Source: JBEVNX01 sp040507895 (lineage in GTDB: Bacteria > Desulfobacterota > Binatia > JACPRU01). Taken from it: 25,011 bases of DNA. The notes beneath the pieces are model-generated. The model saw only the letters and a list, made by a program, of their open reading frames with translations, ran no database searches and was not told the origin of the DNA. Below are positions 18,719-25,011 of the stretch, in pieces (positions within the stretch are counted from its first letter, which is position 1; each line of letters opens with the position of its first letter). The DNA lies in assembly GCA_040507895.1 (NCBI GenBank), contig JBEVNX010000006.1:1-25011 (forward strand). Direction: 5' to 3'. Both the position numbers and the translations under genes were made by a program.

Positions 18719-19516
18719 TCACGACGGCCGGCGACTCATCTCTGCGAGCTCTTTCCGGCTGCCGACGGTCAGCGTGTTCAGGCTCGCGCCGCCGCCGATC
18801 GGGATCGCCGCGCCGTTGACGAATGCGGCGCGGTTGGAGGCGAGGAACGAGACCAGATAGCCGATCTCGCGTGGCTCGCCGAGCCGCCGCGCCGGAACCG
18901 AGGCCAGTACCGTGTCTCGGATCTCCTGCGGCATGTTGCGAACGGTCTCGGTCCCGATCAGGCCCGGAAGGATCGCGTTGCAGGTGATTCCGTGGCGGGC
19001 GAACTCCAGTGTCACAGTGTGCGTCAGGCCGATGAGCCCGGCCTTGCTCGCCGCGTACGCCGCCTGGTTGTGCAGCCCGCCGAACGCGGCAATCGAGGAG
19101 ATGTTGATGACGCGGCCCCAGCGCCTAGTCACCATCGCGTCGATGGTCGCCTGGATCAGGTGGAAAGCGCCGCTTAGGTTGACGCCGATCTCGCGCTGCC
19201 ACGCCTCTTCCGTCATGCGCGGCAGCGGCGCTATATTGTTGACGATGCCGGCGTTGTTGACGAGCACGTCGACGTCGCCGAGCTGCTCGCGGATCTTCGC
19301 CACGCCCGCTCGTACCTCTTCGGCGTTCGCCACGTCGAAAACCTCGGCGGCGGAGCGCCGGCCGAGCGCGGCGACCGCCCGCGCCGTGCCTGCGACCTCG
19401 GCGAGGCGATCGGCGACCGCGACGTTCGCGCCGTCTTCGGCGAGTACCATCGCGATCTCGCGCCCGATGCCGCGCGCCGCACCTGTGACGAGCGCCGTCC
19501 TTCCCTGCAGCAGCAT
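18719..19516 (-). CDS. Short-chain dehydrogenase/reductase (SDR, FabG-like)
   Basis: A 265-residue classical SDR. It has the Rossmann cofactor motif 'TGAARGIG' (about 10-17), the 'DVAN' acidic segment, 'LVNNAGIV' (NNAG, about 86-93), catalytic Ser in 'INISSIAAFGG', and 'YAASKAG' for the Tyr-x3-Lys pair. It ends with 'NGAAIPIGGGASL', typical of the FabG-like group; the last 16 residues are an extra tail. It oxidises or reduces a hydroxyl/keto group with NAD(P)(H); the substrate is unknown. ATG 19516 has GGAGG five bases upstream, so the longer frame to 19615 is not needed. It is divergent from the giant membrane-protein gene, with 79 bp between starts. Confidence 0.94.
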   Translation of the reverse strand: MLLQGRTALVTGAARGIGREIAMVLAEDGANVAVADRLAEVAGTARAVAALGRRSAAEVFDVANAEEVRAGVAKIREQLGDVDVLVNNAGIVNNIAPLPRMTEEAWQREIGVNLSGAFHLIQATIDAMVTRRWGRVINISSIAAFGGLHNQAAYAASKAGLIGLTHTVTLEFARHGITCNAILPGLIGTETVRNMPQEIRDTVLASVPARRLGEPREIGYLVSFLASNRAAFVNGAAIPIGGGASLNTLTVGSRKELAEMSRRPS

Positions 19517-19595
19517 GAAAACCTCCGTTTGTGAATCGCCAGCCGCTCCGTGTATCTGAGGATGCTGGCGGGTGTACATGGAAGGGGAACGGCTG

Positions 19596-22500
19596 ATGCG
19601 GCGCGGCCTCGGCATCCTGTGGCTCGCCTTGGCCTTGGCGAGACCGGGGAGCGCCGAGCCCCTCGCGCGCGAACAGGTGCCCGAGCCGCTCCGCCCATGG
19701 ATCGACTGGGTGCTGCGCGATCACGCGGATGCGACCTGTCCCTTCTTCGACGGCAGCTCGGACCGCAGCGAGTGTGCCTGGCCTGCGCGGCTGACGCTCG
19801 ACCTCGACGAGAAGGGCGGACGATTCGCGCAACAGTGGCGCGTGTACCGCGACGTCTGGGTCTTGCTGCCCGGAGATGCCAGCCGTTGGCCGCAGGACGT
19901 TCGCGTGGACGGCAAGCCGGTTGCGGTCGCTCCGCGCGACGGCGCGCCCGCCGTGCGCATCCTCAAGGGAAAGCACGAGATCACCGGCAGCTTCGCATGG
20001 AGCGAGCTCCCGGAGATTCTGCCGATCCCGGCACGCACGGGCCTCGTCGCGCTCACGCTCGACGGCCAGGCAGTGCCGCTGCCGCGACGCGATCCGCAGG
20101 GTCAGCTGTGGCTCCGAGTGCGCACGACGACGACCGCCGAGGAAGCGCGGCTCGACGTGCGGGTCTACCGCCGGCTCGCCGACGAGGTTCCCGCCGAATT
20201 GACGACGCGCGTCGAGCTGCGGGTCTCAGGGAAGAATCGCGAGGTTCTGCTCGGGCGTGCGCTGCCTGTGGGCTTCGTGCCGATGCGGCTCGACAGCCCG
20301 CTGCCGGCCCGCCTCGAGCCCGACGGACGGCTGCGCGTCCAGGCGAGGGCTGGAGCATGGAACCTCGAAATCGTCGCGCGACACGAAGGGCCGATCTCCA
20401 CGGTCACGCTGCCGTCGAATGACGGCCCTTGGGCGTCCGAAGAGATCTGGGTGCTGGACGCACGGCCGGACCTTCGCCTCGTGTCGGTCGAGGGCGTCCC
20501 GGCCATCGATCCCCAGCAGACCCAGCTGCCTGCCGATTGGAAGCAATTCCCCGCGTATCCGATGCGCACGGCGAGCACGATGCGTCTGGTCGAAAAGCGC
20601 CGTGGCGATGCCGATCCCGCACCCGATCAGCTGAGCCTGCAACGCACCTGGTGGCTCGACTTCGCCGGCAGCGGGTACACGATCCGCGATGAGATCTCGG
20701 GGCGCATGAGCCGTAGCTGGCGGCTCGAGATGCCGCCGCCGGGAGTGCTCGGACGCGTATCCGTCGGCGGTCGGGACCAGCTGATCACGCGAATGCAGGA
20801 CCCCAGTGTGGCTGGCGTGGAGATCCGTCAGGGTGAGTTGCACATGGAGGCGGACAGCCGGCTCGCCGGGTCGATCGCAACGATTCCCGCGGTCGGCTGG
20901 CGCCACGTCTTCCAGCAGGTGTCGGCGGTCCTGAACCTTCCGCCCGGCTGGAGATTGTTTCACGCCTCGGGTGTGGACGCCGTCTCTTCGACCTGGGTGA
21001 CCGATTGGACGCTGCTCGATCTGTTCCTCGTGCTGGTTATCTCGTTGTCGGCATGGCGGATCTGGGGCGCGTTTTGGGGCGGCGTGGCGCTCGTCGCGAT
21101 GGGGCTCACGTATCTCGAGCCCGACGCGCCGCGCTGGCTCTGGCTCGCGCTGCTCGCCGGGGAGGCGCTGGTCGCGGTGCTGCCTGCGGGCCGCATGCGC
21201 AGCGTCGTGCGCTTCTATCGGGGCACCGTCCTCGTCGCGCTGCTGATCGTCGTGGTGCCGTTCATGGTGAGCGAGCTCCGTTCCGGCATGTACCCGGCGC
21301 TCGAGCGGCCGGGGATGGCCGTCCCTCTGATCTCGCAAGTCACCGGCGGCATGGCGGACGCGAAGCCCGCCACCCTCGAGGCGCCGCAGGAGACGACGGA
21401 GCTCGAGCGCGCACCGCAAGCCCGCTCGAAGCGCACCCTGGCTCCGTCCCCGATGTCGAAGGGCAGGGTCTCGGGGCTCGGCGACGAGTATCGCGGGGTG
21501 GACGAGAAGGCTGCGATCTCCACCGGACCCGGTCTGCCACGGTGGCAGTGGCGAGCCGTGTCGCTCACCTGGCGGGGGCCCGTCGAGCCGGGCCAGCAGA
21601 TCCGCCTCGTGCTGCTCTCGCCCCGCGTGAACTTGCTGCTCGCACTCTTGCGCGTCGGGCTGCTGGCCGCGCTGCTTTCACGAGCGTTGCTCTCGCTGCG
21701 AGCGGGAACGGCCTTGCCTGCCTCGACTGCCGTACTCTTCGTCTTGGCGACGGTGCTCGCGCCCGGATCCGCCATCGCCGACGCTTTCCCGCCCCAGGAC
21801 TTGTTGAAGAAGCTCGAGGAGCGCCTGCTCGAGCGACCCGATTGCTTCCCGAGCTGCGCATCGAGCCCGCGAATGCGCATCGAAGCAACTGCGACGTCCG
21901 TGTCGCTGCGCGCCGAGGTGGATGCCGCGGCCGATACCGCCGTGCCCCTCGCTGGCGGCGCGCGAAGCTGGACGGCGGCCCAGGTGATCCTCGACGGCGA
22001 GCCTGCCGAGGCGGTCGTGCAAGACGAATCCGGCGTCGCGTGGCTCGCGGTATCCGCCGGAAAGCATCAGGTGCTGCTCGAGGGCTCGTTGCCGAACGCC
22101 GACGCGGTGGAGATCCCGCTGCCCCTCAAGCCTCACCGCATCGAGGCGGCCATCACCGGCTGGACGCTCGAGGGCCTGCGCCCCGACGGGCTACCCGAGG
22201 ACAGCATTCGCCTCATTCGCGAGCGCAAGAGCGAGGGCGGGGAACAGACGCTCGAGCCCGGTTCCCTGCCTCCGTTCGCGCGCCTCGAGCGCGATCTCCA
22301 TCTCGGCCTGTCGTGGGAGTCGGACAACGCGCTCACACGGCTCACCCCACTCGGCACAGCGTTCAGCGTCGAGGTTCCGTTACTCGCCGGCGAGTCCGTC
22401 ACCACGGGGAACCTGCGCGTCGAGAACGGTAAGGTGTTCGTCGTGCTCGGTCCGTCCGTCGAGCAAGTACGCTGGCGCTCGATCCTCAAGGAGGCCGGGA

Positions 22501-23654
22501 CGATCGAGCTCGTAGCTCCGCCGGGCGGGCCGTGGGTCGAGACCTGGAGAGTCGATGCCAGTCCGCTGTGGCACATCGAGCCGCGAGGGATCCCGCCGAT
22601 CCACCTGGCCGCGAGCCCCGTGCGGCGCATTCGGGAATGGCGCCCGTGGCCGGGGGAGAGCGTGACGCTGGTGCTGGCCAGGCCCGAGGGATTCCCCGGG
22701 CAAACCTTGACCGTCGATCACGCGGCGCTCGACGTCAGCCCGGGTCGGCGATCGACGGACGCGACGCTCGCCCTCGAAGTGCGCAGCTCGCGAGGCGGCC
22801 AACACGCGGTGACGCTTCCGCCGGATGCGGAACTGCAATCGGTGACGGTGAATGGAGCCCAGCAACCGATTCGCCAGGACAAGCGCTCGGTGACGCTGCC
22901 GATCGCTCCCGGGACCCAGACGATCCTGCTCGCCTGGCGCGCGCCGCAGGGCATCGCCACCACGGTCTTCTCGCCGGAAGTTTCGCTCGCGGTGCCGAGC
23001 GTCAACGCGGACACAACGATTCACCTCTCGCAGGACCGCTGGGCGCTGGCCGTGGGTGGCGGCCGACTCGGGCCGGCGGTGCTCTTCTGGAGCCTCCTCG
23101 GCGTCGTCCTCCTCGCTTCCCTCGCCTTGGGCCGCGCCCAATCGACTCCGCTCGCCACCAGACATTGGTTCCTGCTCGGCGTCGGCCTCACACAGGGGCC
23201 GACCTGGGTGGCTGCAGTCGTGTTCGGCTGGCTCCTGGCGCTCGGCTGGCGCGAGCGTCATGGCGCTGCGCTCAACGACAACCGCTTCAATCTCGTGCAG
23301 GTCGTGCTGGCGCTCTGGACGCTCGCCGCTCTGGTCGCGCTGTTCGTCTCGATCGAGCAAGGGCTGCTCGGTCTTCCCGAGATGCAGATCAGCGGGAACG
23401 GGTCCACCGCCGAGATGCTCCGCTGGTATCACGATCGCTCGGGGCCGGAGCTGGCGCGCACGTGGGTCGTGTCGGTGCCGCTCGCGGTCTACCGGGTCGC
23501 CATGTTGGCCTGGGCGCTGTGGATCGCTTCGGCTCTCCTCTGGTGGCTGCGGTGGGGCTTCACCGCTTACGGCACGGGGGGACTGTGGCGCGCCTCGGCG
23601 CGAGCGTGGAGGCTCTCGCGAAAGCCTCCGGCACCGACAGCGCCGCGCAGCTGA
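19596..23654 (+). CDS. Giant two-halved membrane protein, function unknown
   Basis: 1352 residues from ATG 19596, chosen because AAGGGG lies 8 bp upstream and a signal peptide starts at once; GTG 19572 and ATG 19578 are in-frame alternatives. Order: signal peptide (about 1-20, ending GSA); beta-rich periplasmic region with a two-Cys motif (about 48-60) to about 460; transmembrane cluster (about 475-560); polar linker (565-670); hydrophobic span (about 679-700); a second signal-peptide-like segment 'TAVLFVLATVLAPGSAIADA' (about 712-732); a second beta-rich region opening with 'RPDCFPSC'; and four membrane spans (about 1159-1320). The halves share sequence: 'VDGKP....ILKGKHEITGSF' (from about 104) and 'LDGEP....VSAGKHQVLLEGSL' (from about 799). 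This implies an internal duplication or gene fusion. Unassigned families of similar layout occur in deltaproteobacterial-type genomes. A small lipoprotein gene follows after 59 bp. Confidence 0.85.
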   Translation: MRRGLGILWLALALARPGSAEPLAREQVPEPLRPWIDWVLRDHADATCPFFDGSSDRSECAWPARLTLDLDEKGGRFAQQWRVYRDVWVLLPGDASRWPQDVRVDGKPVAVAPRDGAPAVRILKGKHEITGSFAWSELPEILPIPARTGLVALTLDGQAVPLPRRDPQGQLWLRVRTTTTAEEARLDVRVYRRLADEVPAELTTRVELRVSGKNREVLLGRALPVGFVPMRLDSPLPARLEPDGRLRVQARAGAWNLEIVARHEGPISTVTLPSNDGPWASEEIWVLDARPDLRLVSVEGVPAIDPQQTQLPADWKQFPAYPMRTASTMRLVEKRRGDADPAPDQLSLQRTWWLDFAGSGYTIRDEISGRMSRSWRLEMPPPGVLGRVSVGGRDQLITRMQDPSVAGVEIRQGELHMEADSRLAGSIATIPAVGWRHVFQQVSAVLNLPPGWRLFHASGVDAVSSTWVTDWTLLDLFLVLVISLSAWRIWGAFWGGVALVAMGLTYLEPDAPRWLWLALLAGEALVAVLPAGRMRSVVRFYRGTVLVALLIVVVPFMVSELRSGMYPALERPGMAVPLISQVTGGMADAKPATLEAPQETTELERAPQARSKRTLAPSPMSKGRVSGLGDEYRGVDEKAAISTGPGLPRWQWRAVSLTWRGPVEPGQQIRLVLLSPRVNLLLALLRVGLLAALLSRALLSLRAGTALPASTAVLFVLATVLAPGSAIADAFPPQDLLKKLEERLLERPDCFPSCASSPRMRIEATATSVSLRAEVDAAADTAVPLAGGARSWTAAQVILDGEPAEAVVQDESGVAWLAVSAGKHQVLLEGSLPNADAVEIPLPLKPHRIEAAITGWTLEGLRPDGLPEDSIRLIRERKSEGGEQTLEPGSLPPFARLERDLHLGLSWESDNALTRLTPLGTAFSVEVPLLAGESVTTGNLRVENGKVFVVLGPSVEQVRWRSILKEAGTIELVAPPGGPWVETWRVDASPLWHIEPRGIPPIHLAASPVRRIREWRPWPGESVTLVLARPEGFPGQTLTVDHAALDVSPGRRSTDATLALEVRSSRGGQHAVTLPPDAELQSVTVNGAQQPIRQDKRSVTLPIAPGTQTILLAWRAPQGIATTVFSPEVSLAVPSVNADTTIHLSQDRWALAVGGGRLGPAVLFWSLLGVVLLASLALGRAQSTPLATRHWFLLGVGLTQGPTWVAAVVFGWLLALGWRERHGAALNDNRFNLVQVVLALWTLAALVALFVSIEQGLLGLPEMQISGNGSTAEMLRWYHDRSGPELARTWVVSVPLAVYRVAMLAWALWIASALLWWLRWGFTAYGTGGLWRASARAWRLSRKPPAPTAPRS

Positions 23655-23713
23655 ACTTGGCGCGTTGCGCGCACGCCGAACGTGCGGCAATCCTTGGCGA
23701 TGAGGAGGATCGA

Positions 23714-23992
23714 ATGCGCAGCATCGCCCTGCTCCTGCTCGCTTGCCTTTTGGCGCTCGCCACGGGCGGCGCCACCAGCGGCTGCTCGAGTACGACCACG
23801 ACGACGACTCACACCACCGAGCAGCCGAGCGCCGAGGGCAATACGACCGTACAGACCACCGAGACCAAGACCACCGAGCAACAGACGAGCGGGCCGAGTG
23901 TGGGGATTCTCAGCGGAACCATTCATGCGATCGGCTTCATCCTCGCGCTGCCGTTCAAGATCATCGGCGGCCTGATTCAGATCATCTTCTAG
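23714..23992 (+). CDS. Small Thr-rich lipoprotein with hydrophobic tail
   Basis: 92 residues. A cleavable N-terminal hydrophobic segment (about 3-20) leads to 'GGATSGCSS', a weak lipobox with Cys24. A threonine-rich low-complexity stretch (about 27-58, full of T, E and Q) follows, then a hydrophobic C-terminus (about 62-92) rich in Ile/Gly with 'ILALPFKIIGGLI'. It would be a membrane-anchored lipoprotein with a flexible linker and a second membrane-seeking end. I recognise no family. ATG 23714 has GAGGAGGA (23702-23709) just upstream, and it follows the giant membrane protein by 59 bp, so the two are likely co-transcribed and may work together. It ends 15 bp from the convergent acyltransferase gene. 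Confidence 0.75.
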   Translation: MRSIALLLLACLLALATGGATSGCSSTTTTTTHTTEQPSAEGNTTVQTTETKTTEQQTSGPSVGILSGTIHAIGFILALPFKIIGGLIQIIF

Positions 23993-24007
23993 ACGGACTG
24001 GGCGGCT

Positions 24008-25011
24008 TCAGCCGAGTGCTCGGCGCGTGAGCTCGTTCACGCGGAGCTCGATCGCCATCGAGGCGAGCGTCAGCACGGTGATCAGCGCGGCGAGCACGGC
24101 CACGAACGCCGGGGTGGAAAGCAGTTGAGCCCGCGCGGCGACGTACAACACGTAAGGCTGGTGCAGGAGATAGAGGCCGTACGAGTACGCGCCGACCGTG
24201 GCGAGCGCGCCCCCGAGCGCAAGCACCCGTTCGCAGGCGCGCGCGAGGTGGGCGAGAATGATCGCGAGCCCGGTGCCAACTAGTGCGTCCGTGAACGTGT
24301 AGGACCAGAGCGCTTCATAGCTGTAGAGCCCGAGCGTGTAGAGGATGGCGCCGCCACAGAACACGATCAGGGAAAACAGTTGGCTCCCGGCACTTGCGGG
24401 GGATTCCCTGGCGACGACGCCCATCGCCATGCCAAGCGCGAACTCCCAGAGCCGCGGCACGAAGAACGCGCCCTGAACCCAATAGCCGTTGACCGGCCAC
24501 ACGCACAGCAGCACGTAGCGGCACCCGAACGTGGCGACCGCACAGACGAGGAGGAATGGCGTGACACCGATTCTTTGCAGCAGTCGAAACAATAACGGAA
24601 AGACGACGTAGAGCTGGAGCAGCAACCCGAAGTACCAGAGTGCGGGGTTGAAGTAGTAGAAGATCATCTCGAGCGGCCAGATGCGGTCGCCGAGGAAGCT
24701 CAGCAGAAAGCGATAATCGATCGCCTCGTAGCGAGCCTGGAATGGAGACACCAGGTAGACGATGTGCGCGACCCAGTACATCGGAAACAGTCGAAGCAGC
24801 CGGCTGCGGTACCATCCGACCCAACCACTCGGCGGCTCGCCGGTCTTGGCCAGCGAGTAGGTCAGCCCGAAGCCGCTGAGCACGAGAAACACCGAGACGG
24901 CGTGAAAGCCGAGTTGACCGACGGCGGCTGCGAAGGATTCCAGCGCGCAGCCGATCTCGCCGAGCCACGATGCCGGCGCGCACGAGCGGTGCATCGCCGT
25001 TAGGAACCCCG
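24008..25011 (-). CDS. Acyltransferase-3 family membrane protein (partial, N-terminus outside window)
   Basis: The frame is open through the window edge and continues upstream of the ATG at 24994, so the true start lies outside; at least 328 residues are visible. It is an integral inner-membrane O-acyltransferase of the OatA/NodX type. It has the family's 'VSVFLVLSGFGLTYSLAK' helix, the following 'YRSRLLRLFPMYWVAHIVYL' (RxxR and P-x-Y-W pattern) and about nine further hydrophobic helices. 'VGAYSYGLYLLHQPYVLYV', the typical late-helix signature, follows near the C-terminus. The acceptor (polysaccharide, peptidoglycan or lipid) cannot be told. The usual early catalytic His ('RG.A...V...H') must lie at or beyond the edge and is not visible. 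It is convergent with the Thr-rich lipoprotein gene. Confidence 0.92.
   Translation of the reverse strand, partial: GFLTAMHRSCAPASWLGEIGCALESFAAAVGQLGFHAVSVFLVLSGFGLTYSLAKTGEPPSGWVGWYRSRLLRLFPMYWVAHIVYLVSPFQARYEAIDYRFLLSFLGDRIWPLEMIFYYFNPALWYFGLLLQLYVVFPLLFRLLQRIGVTPFLLVCAVATFGCRYVLLCVWPVNGYWVQGAFFVPRLWEFALGMAMGVVARESPASAGSQLFSLIVFCGGAILYTLGLYSYEALWSYTFTDALVGTGLAIILAHLARACERVLALGGALATVGAYSYGLYLLHQPYVLYVAARAQLLSTPAFVAVLAALITVLTLASMAIELRVNELTRRALG

Noticed and set aside
19517..19595. A promoter between the SDR and giant membrane-protein genes (TTGTGA, 18 bp, TATCTG)
   Set aside because: Only 4 and 3 consensus positions match; not better than chance in a short divergent gap.
23790..23815. A short run of ACG/ACC-type triplets, possible microsatellite
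   Set aside because: It is only the codon run for the Thr-rich part of the small lipoprotein and too short and impure to call as a repeat.

Overview
This is a gene-dense, high-GC window, roughly two thirds G+C by eye, with nearly every base coding. There are no rRNA or tRNA genes, insertion sequences or CRISPR arrays. The gene content points to an uncultivated soil- or sediment-type bacterium of the old 'deltaproteobacterial' group, such as a Binatota-, Myxococcota- or Desulfobacterota-like lineage. The pointers are many acyl-CoA and flavin/F420 oxidoreductases, a PA0069-type radical SAM protein, a giant unassigned membrane protein and a tiny five-cysteine protein. This placement is inference, because no marker gene is present.

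Left part (1-5500), minus strand: a small DUF1579-like protein follows a full-length cobalamin-dependent methionine synthase (metH). The MetH protein carries Trp where the first zinc-binding Cys is expected. Next is a bile-acid:sodium-symporter-like transporter whose end overlaps a 63-residue Cys-rich protein.

Region 5500-13200 is a catabolic/redox block. In order it holds an FAD monooxygenase and an F420-type luciferase-like oxidoreductase (plus), then a PNPOx-fold flavoprotein and an AidB-like acyl-CoA dehydrogenase (minus, the latter frameshifted). These are followed by an SMP-30/gluconolactonase-like enzyme (plus), a small frameshifted lipoprotein and a metallo-beta-lactamase-fold hydrolase (minus), and a nitroreductase (plus).

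Region 13299-15359 is the highlight: a PA0069-family radical SAM protein interrupted by a 333-residue LAGLIDADG intein. The intein sits exactly at the third iron-sulfur-cluster cysteine, so the enzyme cannot assemble its cluster until the intein has spliced out.

Region 15341-19516 holds a three-gene minus-strand operon: metallophosphoesterase, dienoyl-CoA-isomerase-like crotonase, and nitronate-monooxygenase-like flavoprotein. After it come the remains of an amidase gene with its whole middle deleted and an SDR dehydrogenase.

Region 19596-25011 holds a 1352-residue membrane protein built from two related halves, a Thr-rich small lipoprotein, and an acyltransferase-3 membrane protein that runs off the window.

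Several independent lesions (two frameshifts, one large internal deletion, one lost zinc ligand) suggest either sequence error in an assembled genome or real gene decay. Read-level checks would decide between them.
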